This document shows, piece by piece, positions 7,651-14,752 of a DNA stretch of 64,000 bases (the stretch's first letter is position 1; each line of letters begins with the position of its first letter). The notes beneath the pieces are model-generated. The model was not told the DNA's origin. It saw nothing but the letters and a program-made list of their open reading frames with translations, and ran no database searches. The position numbers and the translations under genes are program-made. The stretch is from Alphaproteobacteria bacterium (GTDB taxonomy: Bacteria > Pseudomonadota > Gammaproteobacteria > Burkholderiales > Burkholderiaceae_C), in assembly GCA_030054175.1 (NCBI GenBank), contig JASGCM010000003.1:31521-95520 (forward strand), read 5' to 3'.

Positions 7651-7742
7651 TTCTGAAAATCAGAATACCTTTCTGAAAATAGGTGACCCCAAAAAGCATA
7701 CGACCGACCATCTGGCATTCCAAATGAACCAGAAGGAATGCC
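7651..7742. promoter_or_regulatory. Inverted repeats before the AlpA-like gene
   Basis: TTCTGA-AAA-TCAGAA at 7651-7665 is a palindrome, and TTCTGAAAAT recurs at 7671-7680. GGCATTCC (7714-7721) and GGAATGCC (7735-7742) form a perfect 8-bp inverted repeat with a 13-base loop, ending 3 bp before the ATG at 7746. The AGAAGG ribosome-binding site overlaps its right arm. This could be an autoregulatory operator or an RNA hairpin that hides the start site. Confidence 0.4.
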
Positions 7743-7745
7743 GAA

Positions 7746-8024
7746 ATGCCCAAACGGGTCCAAATACCAAAGCTTGCCAGCACTGCCGATCTACGCAATG
7801 AATTCTGGCGTGCTCCAGACCAAGCTCTCCTCAATCGTCAAACCACTGCCGTTGGCCTTGGCTACACCGTAGGCTGGCTGGAATGGGCTGCCACCAGCGG
7901 CGGTGGCCCTGTGCTGACCAAAATCGGGCGCAGTGTTCGCTATCGCAAGGCGGATGTTCTGGCTTGGCTGCAAGCCAATAGCCGTCGTATCTCCAGCACA
8001 GCCGAACTGGCTGACAAGGTGTGA
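7746..8024 (+). CDS. AlpA/excisionase-like helix-turn-helix protein
   Basis: A 92-residue protein with a MerR/AlpA-like DNA-binding layout in its second half: LNRQTTAVGLGYTVGWLEWAA would be the first helices, and LTKIGRSVRYRKADVLAWLQAN is the characteristic wing and final helix of this fold. AlpA-type proteins activate or control excision and replication genes of integrated elements. The stop codon lies 2 bp before the ATG of the ATPase gene, so the pair is translationally linked. The inverted repeat directly upstream suggests self-control. The family call is from the wing motif; the role is inference. Confidence 0.75.
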   Translation: MPKRVQIPKLASTADLRNEFWRAPDQALLNRQTTAVGLGYTVGWLEWAATSGGGPVLTKIGRSVRYRKADVLAWLQANSRRISSTAELADKV

Positions 8025-8026
8025 CG

Positions 8027-9838
8027 ATGGTGAGCACTATCCCTTCCCAAGCCTCGACAGTAGGGAACGACCATCACAACCGTCACAACCATCACAGCGG
8101 TGACCTTGGTGATGGTCGTGATGGTGAATCTCCACTGGTGGACGTTGACCAGACAGCGTCATCAACCGATCAACCCACCGTCACGCCGCCGCAAAACCCG
8201 GTCGAGGTGATCGAGGCAGCGCTCATCCGACTCAAAGACGATGTCGGTGTCCTGGCTGAAGAGGCGGTGGTGCAGGCGTTTTCTGTTTTGCGCGTCACCG
8301 ACATGTCGGCCTACCTGCGCCTTCGCCATCAAGCCAAGGGTGCCAACCGCGATTGCTCGGTCACCATGCTTGACAAACTGGTGCAGCAGGAACTGCCCGG
8401 TGGTGGCGAGGAACGCTCGCCCATGGACGCGCTGGTTGAAATGGCCCGTGCCCAGTGCCATTTGCACCACGATGCTGACCGTACTGCGGTGGCCATCATC
8501 CCCCTGCCCAGTTGCCAAGAGGTCTGGCGGGTGCAGTCCACTGGTTACGAGGCTTGGCTGCGCGCTGCCTATTGGCGTGCGACTGAGACCGGCATACCTG
8601 ACATGACCATGCGCGCCGCCCTGGCCACCCTGTGCGCCGCCGGTGTCAATGATGGACGCGAGGTCGAGATTTATCTGCGCGCCGCCGCCCATGCCAAGGG
8701 CTACTTGATTGATATGTGTGACGCGCAGTGGCGCGCCATTCACGTCACCTGCAACGGCTGGCGCGTGCTGGATGCCTCACCGCTGCTGTTCACCCGCAAC
8801 CAGTCGATGCGGCCATTGCCCATGCCCGAGCGCGGCGGTCAGATCGACACCCTTTGGCAGCACGTCAATGTTCCAGCCGACCGGCGCTTGATGGTGCTGA
8901 CCTGGCTGCTGGACTGCTTTCGGCCAGAAACGCCATTCCCGGTGCTGGAGCTGGTGGGTGAGCAAGGGTCGGCCAAGTCAACCACCCAGTCGGTGTTGCG
9001 CAGCTTGATTGACCCCAACAAGGTGATGTTGCGTGGCAGGCCCAAGACGGTTGAAGACATCTTTGTCGCCGCCAACAACAACTGGCTGGTCTCTTACGAA
9101 AACCTCTCCGGCCTGACAGCCGAACAGCAGGACGCCTTTTGCACACTGGCTACCGGTGGTGGGTTTGCTGCGCGCCAGTTGTACACAAACGGCGAAGAGC
9201 ATGTCATGGAAACCAAGCGGCCGGTGGTGCTCAACGGTATCGCCGTTGTGGCCAGTCGCCCAGACCTGATCGACCGCGTGATTCACGTGGACATGCCGGT
9301 GATCAGCGCAGGTGCCCGCAGGGATGATGCCGACACCCATGCGCAGTGGGAGCGTGACCGACCCATGGTGTTTGGCGCATTGCTGGATTTGTTTGCCCGG
9401 GCCTTGCTGATTCTGCCCAGCGTGCGTCTGACCCATAAGCAGCGCATGGCCGACTACGAACGCTTTGGCGAAGCCGTTGCTCGCGCCCAGGGTCACGCAG
9501 CCGGTGTGTTTCAGCAGCAATACGCAGAGTTGATCAGTGCGGGCATCGACCGTGCCCTGGAAGGCAATGCGGTGGCACAGGCGTTGGACAAGGCATTGGG
9601 CCACGGTGGTTTCCCATGGCGCTGGAATGGCACCGCCGGTCAACTTTACGACTTTCTGAGCGTGCACAGCAATGGCGACCGCACCAGTTGGCCGCGCTCT
9701 CCCAAGGGCCTGTCTGACCAGTTGCGCCGTATTGCACCGGCGTACCGGGCCAAAGGCATCGAGATTGCCGCCGCTGGCCACAGCCGCGAAGGTGCGCTGT
9801 GGCGCATCGCACCCATCAAACCCAATGATTTTTTATGA
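8027..9838 (+). CDS. P-loop ATPase, primase/helicase-like element protein
   Basis: A 603-residue protein. Residues 1-45 are low complexity (His/Asn/Gly-rich) because they translate the second repeat array. A middle domain of unknown fold follows. A P-loop, GEQGSAKST, is near residue 312, then NNWLVSYENLSGLT as a likely Walker B region and NGIAVVASRPDLIDRVI as sensor/arginine-finger-like motifs. This layout resembles the D5/SF3-like helicase half of phage and element primase-helicases, although no primase active site is recognisable. The ATG at 8027 is preferred because AAGG at 8016-8019 is correctly spaced; a GTG at 8021 would overlap the previous stop. It is probably the element's replication ATPase. 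Confidence 0.72.
   Translation: MVSTIPSQASTVGNDHHNRHNHHSGDLGDGRDGESPLVDVDQTASSTDQPTVTPPQNPVEVIEAALIRLKDDVGVLAEEAVVQAFSVLRVTDMSAYLRLRHQAKGANRDCSVTMLDKLVQQELPGGGEERSPMDALVEMARAQCHLHHDADRTAVAIIPLPSCQEVWRVQSTGYEAWLRAAYWRATETGIPDMTMRAALATLCAAGVNDGREVEIYLRAAAHAKGYLIDMCDAQWRAIHVTCNGWRVLDASPLLFTRNQSMRPLPMPERGGQIDTLWQHVNVPADRRLMVLTWLLDCFRPETPFPVLELVGEQGSAKSTTQSVLRSLIDPNKVMLRGRPKTVEDIFVAANNNWLVSYENLSGLTAEQQDAFCTLATGGGFAARQLYTNGEEHVMETKRPVVLNGIAVVASRPDLIDRVIHVDMPVISAGARRDDADTHAQWERDRPMVFGALLDLFARALLILPSVRLTHKQRMADYERFGEAVARAQGHAAGVFQQQYAELISAGIDRALEGNAVAQALDKALGHGGFPWRWNGTAGQLYDFLSVHSNGDRTSWPRSPKGLSDQLRRIAPAYRAKGIEIAAAGHSREGALWRIAPIKPNDFL
8071..8096 (+). repeat. 26-bp exact direct repeat, copy 2 (inside coding sequence)
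   Basis: Identical to 6877-6902 and, like it, followed by an inverted GTGATGGTCGTGATGG stretch at about 8106-8124. Here the repeat is translated as the HHNRHNHH-type N-terminus of the ATPase. Confidence 0.6.
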
Positions 9839-9897
9839 CGTCACGCCGCCCGATGTCACCACTTCTGTAGTGGGCGGCAAATTTTAAGGAAACCCTC

Positions 9898-10257
9898 ATG
9901 ACCCAACCTGTCAATCCGAACCTTCACCCTATCTGGCACGACATCCTCGGCATCAAGTCGGTTCAAGTGCCAGCAGCCAGCGCTGATAGCAACGCCGCTG
10001 CGAACTATCTGATGGCGCAGGCTTACGCACCGATGGCAACTGCTGCGCCATCGCCTATGGCTGTAACCATCGCTGCGCCAAGTATCCAAGTCAGCCAAGA
10101 CTGGCAAATCAACTCGGCAAATCCGGTTGCCGGTCGACCCGTGGGCATCAAACGTCAAGTTGGCCCGAATCTGTTTGTCAGCACCACCGTCCATCCGGGT
10201 GACCCGCGTTACCCAGGATTCATCACCCAGCACAACCCTTTACCCGTCAACCTTTGA
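9898..10257 (+). CDS. Hypothetical element protein
   Basis: A 119-residue protein without recognisable domain. It is rich in Ala, Pro and Asn, with a central low-complexity segment (YAPMATAAPSPMAVTIAAPS) and a glycine/proline-containing C-terminus (HPGDPRYPGFITQH). There is no signal peptide or membrane helix. AAGGAAAC precedes the ATG at a good distance, and the next gene follows after 10 bp, so both are expressed together. An imperfect GC-rich hairpin (GCCGCCC/GGGCGGC) lies in the gap between the ATPase gene and this one. Confidence 0.65.
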   Translation: MTQPVNPNLHPIWHDILGIKSVQVPAASADSNAAANYLMAQAYAPMATAAPSPMAVTIAAPSIQVSQDWQINSANPVAGRPVGIKRQVGPNLFVSTTVHPGDPRYPGFITQHNPLPVNL

Positions 10258-10267
10258 AAGCATCACC

Positions 10268-11110
10268 ATGAAACTCAATCCATTTCGCAAGAAAACCAAC
10301 CGCTACGTTGAAGCAACCCAAGTCCAGTTCAATGCATTGAGTCACGAACTGAATGGTCTGAATAAAGAGTACGCCATCGTCAAGGCCGAACTCGACCGTG
10401 AAAAAGCTGTCCGCCAGCAAATGGACGACCGAACATCGCACTTGGCGTTGCGACCAACGAATGCACAAAATGAACAGTGGCACATCGTCATGGAAGTCAG
10501 TAGACGTGAACAGACGCTGGGAGACGAAATCAGTTCGTTGGAAAACAGGATGAAGCCGCTGCGCCAGATCGTTGATGCGCCCAAGAATTTTGATGATGCA
10601 CAGGCGGAACTTCAGACGCTGCTCGCAGAGCGCCAGGGTATCAACCAGGAAGTCGCCCAGTTAGATGCCAGTATTGGCAAGATCAATAAACGCGTCACTG
10701 ACGTGCAAGCCAAGATTGCGACCGAGACCGCAGCGGCCTCAAAACAAATGATAGCAGCGGAAGATGATTTTGTGGTGCCGGACTCGCTCACCCGACTGGA
10801 ACTGCAAGTGCGACTGGCCAACACCTCGCTGGCAGACTTGCAGCGCCAACGTTCGGACTTGGCCGAGCAACTGAAAGAGATGCCGGAGCAGATCAGATCA
10901 GCCCAGCGAAGTTTTGAATATGCCCGGGCAAAGCTGGCTGAAGTGGACATCTACGATCAGATGCTGCCCTTCATGAAGCAGCTCAGCCGTGCTTCGGTGA
11001 CGCGCCACCAAACCGGCTATCGCCATGAAGAAGCCACATTCAAGTTTGAAATTCCGTGGGATTTGATCGAGTCCACCAAAGCCGAACTGGCGGCTGAACT
11101 CGTCGACTGA
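10268..11110 (+). CDS. Coiled-coil protein of unknown function
   Basis: A 280-residue protein dominated by long helices: residues about 10-240 show heptad-like patterns (AELDREKAVRQQMDDR, LGDEISSLENRMKPL, LADLQRQRSDLAEQLKEM), so a coiled coil is expected. The N-terminus MKLNPFRKKTNRY is basic, and the C-terminus is a short globular segment (FKFEIPWDLIEST). The sequence is low in cysteine and has no catalytic motif. The ATG at 10268 is chosen because a longer in-frame reading would overlap the previous gene by 130 bp. A structural or segregation role is possible, but nothing proves it. Confidence 0.7.
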   Translation: MKLNPFRKKTNRYVEATQVQFNALSHELNGLNKEYAIVKAELDREKAVRQQMDDRTSHLALRPTNAQNEQWHIVMEVSRREQTLGDEISSLENRMKPLRQIVDAPKNFDDAQAELQTLLAERQGINQEVAQLDASIGKINKRVTDVQAKIATETAAASKQMIAAEDDFVVPDSLTRLELQVRLANTSLADLQRQRSDLAEQLKEMPEQIRSAQRSFEYARAKLAEVDIYDQMLPFMKQLSRASVTRHQTGYRHEEATFKFEIPWDLIESTKAELAAELVD

Positions 11111-11311
11111 CGTTGTTCAACCACGTCATGGCCGCGCTGAACTGACGCGGTTGCTCGGCTCCCATGCAGCGGCCCACCACGGGCCGTGTTCTTCACCTTT
11201 ACGCACCCTTACGAGCCCAAGAAAACGTCGTGATGAAAAAGCACGTCGTACACGTCGGCACTGAATTGCACCACCGGCGCACCTGTTCAACCCAAACACG
11301 AGGATTACGCA

Positions 11312-11746
11312 ATGAATGCTTCTCAAAATCCAAATTACCAGTGGGTCAACCACCCCAGCGCCGATGACAGCATGATGCGCCGGGTACAGGCTTGGCTCGA
11401 TCAGGACAAGTCCATGGTCTGGTTCCCAATCCTGAATTCGCAGAACTTTCCTGATGTTTCGCCTGCAATTCTGCTCCAAGCCAACCAGTCGCACCGCTGC
11501 TTTGCTTGGTCGATTGAGGAAGCCGAAGACCTATTGCACATCCCCGAGGGCGTAACTGGCTGGTTGTTACCCATCGATCAGCCCGACACCGACGTGGTGG
11601 TTGGCGTGTGGGAGGGTGAGCTTCACTTTGTCACCGCAGTAGACCAAGGCACTGACCAGCCACAGACTCTCCTGAGCAGCAAGGGGATCACTGCAATTGC
11701 TGTCGATAGTCAAGACGAGCGTCCGAACGATGCGACAGGTTCTTGA
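11312..11746 (+). CDS. Hypothetical element protein
   Basis: A 144-residue acidic, tryptophan-containing protein that I do not recognise (RRVQAWLDQDKSMVWFPIL, then CFAWSIEEAEDLLHIPEGVTGWLLPI). The pattern of alternating strands suggests a small globular beta-rich fold. CGAGGATTACGCA before the ATG gives a fair ribosome-binding site. The upstream 200 bp (11111-11311) hold no recognisable gene. It lies upstream of the DUF2924-recombinase operon but is separated from it by leader motif copy 4, so it is probably a separate transcription unit. Confidence 0.65.
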   Translation: MNASQNPNYQWVNHPSADDSMMRRVQAWLDQDKSMVWFPILNSQNFPDVSPAILLQANQSHRCFAWSIEEAEDLLHIPEGVTGWLLPIDQPDTDVVVGVWEGELHFVTAVDQGTDQPQTLLSSKGITAIAVDSQDERPNDATGS

Positions 11747-11761
11747 AAGAGACAGGTTTGA

Positions 11762-11790
11762 CTTGGCTAATGCTCGCCACAGCGCGTTCA
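11762..11790 (+). promoter_or_regulatory. Shared 29-bp leader motif, copy 4
   Basis: CTTGGCTAA, 7 variable bases, then CACAGCGCGTTCA. It ends 29 bp before the ATG of the DUF2924 gene. Left arm 7 of 9 and right arm 12 of 13 match copy 2. It places the recombinase operon under the same possible control as the first three genes. Confidence 0.55.
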
Positions 11791-11819
11791 TTGATCCGTC
11801 TCAACCAACAGGAATTTCA

Positions 11820-12302
11820 ATGACGACTGACATCAAAACCCAAGGCAGCGTGAGTGCCCAAATCGCCGCGCTGCCTGCTTTGAGCATCAAGGAACTGTGG
11901 TCGCTGTGGGATGCCCATTTTGCGCGTCGGCCAGCCCATACCAACCGCAGCTACGTCGAGTCCAGGCTGGCGTACAAGTTGCAGGAACTGGCCTACGGCG
12001 GCCTGCCCGATGGCGTGCGCAAGTATCTGGCCGACTGCGGTGCCAAGCACTCCAAGATCACTATTGCAAACAAAGGCCGTGGCAATGAGGTGCATCTGAT
12101 GCCCGGAACGCAACTGCTGCGGGAATGGGATGACCGGGAATACCGGGTCACGGTCACGCCCGATGGTCAGTACGACCTTGATGGGCTGCGTTTCAAGAGC
12201 CTGTCGGCGGCGGCGCGCCACATCACTGGCACGCCATGGTCAGGGCCGAAGTTCTTTGGTTTGCGTGAAGGCAACACCGGAAATTCTGGAGGTGGCCGAT
12301 GA
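11820..12302 (+). CDS. DUF2924 protein
   Basis: A 160-residue protein of the DUF2924 family: IAALPALSIKELWSLWDAHF, then RSYVESRLAYKLQELAYGG in the N-terminal half, and GLRFKSLSAAARHITGTPWSGPKFFGL in the C-terminal half, a motif also found in proteins that handle DNA. The ATG at 11820 follows GGAATTTCA and leader motif copy 4. The stop codon overlaps the recombinase start (ATGA at 12299-12302). DUF2924 genes regularly precede serine recombinases of this type, which suggests a helper or directionality role, but this is inference. Confidence 0.85.
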   Translation: MTTDIKTQGSVSAQIAALPALSIKELWSLWDAHFARRPAHTNRSYVESRLAYKLQELAYGGLPDGVRKYLADCGAKHSKITIANKGRGNEVHLMPGTQLLREWDDREYRVTVTPDGQYDLDGLRFKSLSAAARHITGTPWSGPKFFGLREGNTGNSGGGR

Positions 12303-13639
12303 ATGCACCCCTGCTTGTGCCGCCCAAACGCTGTGCGGTTTATTGCCGGGTCTCCAGTGACGAGCGACTCGACCAGTCGTTCAATTCCATTGATGCCCAG
12401 AAGGAGGCTGGACAGGCCTTCATCAAAAGCCAAGCCCGTGAAGGCTGGATCGCGGTGCCCGATGATTATGAAGATGGTGGTTTCTCTGGTGGCAACATGG
12501 ACCGCCCTGCTCTCAAACGCCTGATGGCCGACATCGAGGCTGGTAAGGTTCACATCGTGGTGGTCTACAAAATCGACCGGCTGTCACGGTCACTGGCTGA
12601 CTTCGCCCGGATGGTGGAAACCTTTGACCGCTGCAAGGTGAGTTTCAGTGCAGTCACGCAGCAAATCAATTCGGCCACGTCGATGGGGCGCCTGATGCTC
12701 AACGTGCTGCTGTCCTTCGCCCAGTTCGAGCGGGAAGTCACTGGCGAGCGCATCCGCGACAAGATCGCCGCCAGCAAGGCCAAAGGCATGTGGATGGGCG
12801 GGCCACTGCCACTGGGCTATGACGTGGTCAGTCGGTTGCTGGTGGTCAATGAAACTGAAGCGGCAACGGTACGCCGGATTTATGACGACTTGGTGCAGGA
12901 ACGCTCGGCCACCATGATGGTGCGCCAGTTGGCCATCGATGGCATGACCACCAAAACGGGCCGCAAGTTTTGCAAGCAGGCCATCTACAAAATCCTGCAC
13001 AACCGGATGTATCTGGGCGAGATCAACCACAAAGGCAAAAACTACCCTGGTGCCCACTTGCCCATCATCACCCAGAAACAGTGGGACGATGCCCATGCGG
13101 TGCTGGATTCCGACCGGCGAGAACGCTGGCGCGACACCAAGGCCAAGGATGCACCTGCCTCCTTGCTGCGCGGCCTGATCTTTGCACCCGATGGCGAACG
13201 CCTGATGCCAACCTACACCATCAAGAAGGGCAAGACCTACCGGTATTACGTGCCCAACCGGGTCGGACACTTCGGTGCCGGTGCCAGCAAGATTTGCACA
13301 ATTCCGGCTGAACCCATCGAGGCACTGGTGGTGGCGCAGGTGGTGGATGCCTTGTCATCGCCCATGGTGGTGCAGGCAGTGTGGGAACAGGCATGCAAAT
13401 CGTCGCCGCAAATATCTGAACCTGAAGTAGTTTTGCCGATGCGGCGGCTGGCATCGATGTGGCCGAACCTGTTTGCCGCCGAGCAACAGCGGCTGGTGCG
13501 ACTGCTGATTGAAAAGGTGGTGCTGAGTGACTCTGGGCTGGAAATTGTCTGGTGCGATGCGGGTTGGCACGCCCTCAGCGCCGAACTCAGTCCAGGCACC
13601 ATTGGTGCGGAATTGGCAGAACTGGAGATGGCAGCATGA
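12299..13639 (+). CDS. Serine recombinase (resolvase/invertase family, large type)
   Basis: A 446-residue site-specific recombinase. The resolvase domain starts with YCRVSSDE, placing the nucleophile at Ser19, and contains KIDRLSRSLADFARM and LSFAQFEREVTGERIRDKI. A recombinase domain (GKMWMGGPLPLGYD-type segment, then RKFCKQAIYKILHNRMYLGEI) follows. The region that is a zinc ribbon in many relatives (LLRGLIFAPDGERLMP) lacks the CxxC pairs but keeps the fold-typical KKGKTYRYYV. Overlapping ATGA junctions on both sides couple it to DUF2924 and the HTH gene. It is the best candidate for the integrase of the element; the attachment site is not proven. Confidence 0.93.
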   Translation: MNAPLLVPPKRCAVYCRVSSDERLDQSFNSIDAQKEAGQAFIKSQAREGWIAVPDDYEDGGFSGGNMDRPALKRLMADIEAGKVHIVVVYKIDRLSRSLADFARMVETFDRCKVSFSAVTQQINSATSMGRLMLNVLLSFAQFEREVTGERIRDKIAASKAKGMWMGGPLPLGYDVVSRLLVVNETEAATVRRIYDDLVQERSATMMVRQLAIDGMTTKTGRKFCKQAIYKILHNRMYLGEINHKGKNYPGAHLPIITQKQWDDAHAVLDSDRRERWRDTKAKDAPASLLRGLIFAPDGERLMPTYTIKKGKTYRYYVPNRVGHFGAGASKICTIPAEPIEALVVAQVVDALSSPMVVQAVWEQACKSSPQISEPEVVLPMRRLASMWPNLFAAEQQRLVRLLIEKVVLSDSGLEIVWCDAGWHALSAELSPGTIGAELAELEMAA

Positions 13640-14088
13640 CGCAAATACGGGTGACCGGGTCGCCGGTGGCGATGCAACGCACCGAGGGTAAAACGGTCAG
13701 ACTGGTGACATTCATCCCCCTGAAGATCAAAAAACGTGGTGGGCGCAAGGTGATCGTTCGACCGGATTCAATGGCACCCACCGACACATTGAAGCCAATT
13801 GTCCAGCACGACACGCCCATGCAGGTGGCTCTGTCCAAGGCGTTTCATTGGCAGCGGTTGCTGGAACAAGGGCTGGCCAAGAGTGGCACCGAGATCGCAC
13901 AGCGGGAGGGATTGCACCATTCGATGGTCAATGAGATGCTGCGCTTGACGTTGTTGGAGCCCGCCATCATCCAGAGCATCCTGGCCGGAAAGCAGCCCCG
14001 GTGCATGAGCCTGTTGTGGTTCCAGCGCAATCCGCTGCCCGTTGACTGGCTGGCGCAACGTGAGTTGGTGGCGCGTTTTGATGCGTGA
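13636..14088 (+). CDS. Helix-turn-helix protein downstream of the recombinase
   Basis: A 150-residue basic protein. The N-terminal half is rich in Lys/Arg/Val (FIPLKIKKRGGRKVIVRPD). The middle carries an HTH of the KorB/ParB-like type (LAKSGTEIAQREGLHHSMVNEMLRL), followed by EPAIIQSILAGKQPRCMSL, which is often seen after recombinases of this group. It overlaps the recombinase stop by four bases (ATGA), so it is translated from the same mRNA. Likely roles are a recombination accessory or a regulator; neither is shown. It is the last element gene before ssrA. Confidence 0.75.
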   Translation: MTQIRVTGSPVAMQRTEGKTVRLVTFIPLKIKKRGGRKVIVRPDSMAPTDTLKPIVQHDTPMQVALSKAFHWQRLLEQGLAKSGTEIAQREGLHHSMVNEMLRLTLLEPAIIQSILAGKQPRCMSLLWFQRNPLPVDWLAQRELVARFDA

Positions 14089-14302
14089 CGGGTTTGTTTT
14101 GGGCGACTGGTGTGCATGACATAAAACAGAAAGGCCGCGCTAACCCGTTGAAAAACCAAGGGTTGAGGCCGAAAGTACCCGCCGCAAAACAGAGAAAAGA
14201 GACAGGGTTGAGCGAAAAATCAGGCGTTTTGGTCCCTTCTGGCAGGTTGGTACCCGCCGCCTCAATGCCCGCAACCCCGCGTGGATTGGGGATTTCAGGC
14301 AC

Positions 14303-14330
14303 AAGAAAAGGCCCGGAGATTTTCCGGGCC
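14303..14330 (-). terminator. Terminator of ssrA
   Basis: On the minus strand GGCCCGG, seven bases, CCGGGCC (14324-14330 and 14310-14316), then TTTTCTTG. It begins 9 bp after the CCA end of ssrA. Confidence 0.85.
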
Positions 14331-14338
14331 CTCTTATA

Positions 14339-14715
14339 TGGTGGAGCTGGCGGGAATTGAACCCGCGTCCACAAGCCTTCTCCGAGCAGTTCTACATGTG
14401 TAGCCGTCTGATTGGTGTCTCGCCAATTGTGCTGCGCAGCGGCACGCCACACAACCGGCCAGCCCCCTTGAATCTCGTACGGCACCAAGGAGCACGGTGC
14501 CATACCAGCCAATATGAGTTCCCTCGCAGTCAGGACAGTTTTTCAACCACCCTGACCCAGCCTATCGGCCAACTGTTGCGAGGCTCACCGGATTAAGCGG
14601 CGAGTGCGAAACGTTCGTCGTTTGCAGTTACTTTTTTTCTGCGGTTTTACGAGGTGACAGAACCTCGACATGCCCTGCTGCGTGCCCGAACCCATGTCGA
14701 AACCAATGCAGCCCC
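14339..14715 (-). ncRNA. ssrA: Transfer-messenger RNA (tmRNA)
   Basis: The RNA runs from GGGGCUGCAUUGGUUUCGAC at 14715 to the CCA end at 14339-14341; the two ends pair as the alanine-tRNA-like acceptor with a TPsiC arm (GGTTCAATTCCC). The resume reading frame at 14593-14625 encodes ANDERFALAA followed by TAA, a tag type known from betaproteobacteria. With SmpB the RNA frees stalled ribosomes and marks the unfinished protein for proteolysis. It is one-piece, about 377 nt, with its own promoter inside the end of gph. The 3' end faces the accessory element, as for many islands. Confidence 0.97.
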
Positions 14716-14723
14716 AGACCTCT

Positions 14724-14752
14724 ATTTTAGGCGCTTTCCAGTTTTTTCAATA
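14724..14752 (-). promoter_or_regulatory. Promoter of ssrA
   Basis: A -10 TAAAAT (14729-14724) lies 8 bp before the ssrA 5' end. At the -35 position TATTGA with 17-bp spacing, or TTGAAA with 15, can be read. It overlaps the last codons of gph. Confidence 0.65.

Larger units (their letters stand above)
1..14088. mobile_element. Right part of an integrated genomic element next to ssrA
   Basis: This stretch holds a type III restriction-modification operon, an IS30 element, a run of small DUF-type genes, an ATPase with primase/helicase character, and a DUF2924-serine recombinase-HTH trio that ends about 250 bp from the 3' end of ssrA. All genes to the right of 14339 are ordinary chromosomal genes. 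The 3' end of ssrA is a well-known integration target, and here that end faces the element. The left border lies outside the window, so size and att duplication cannot be seen. That this is one element rather than several layered insertions is inference, supported by the four shared leader motifs between 5082 and 11790. Confidence 0.7.

Noticed and set aside
14175..14260. GTACCCGCCGC present twice (14175 and 14250) next to ssrA as possible attachment repeat
   Set aside because: Eleven bases in GC-rich DNA 75 bp apart can be chance, and both copies lie on the same side of ssrA; no partner outside can be seen.
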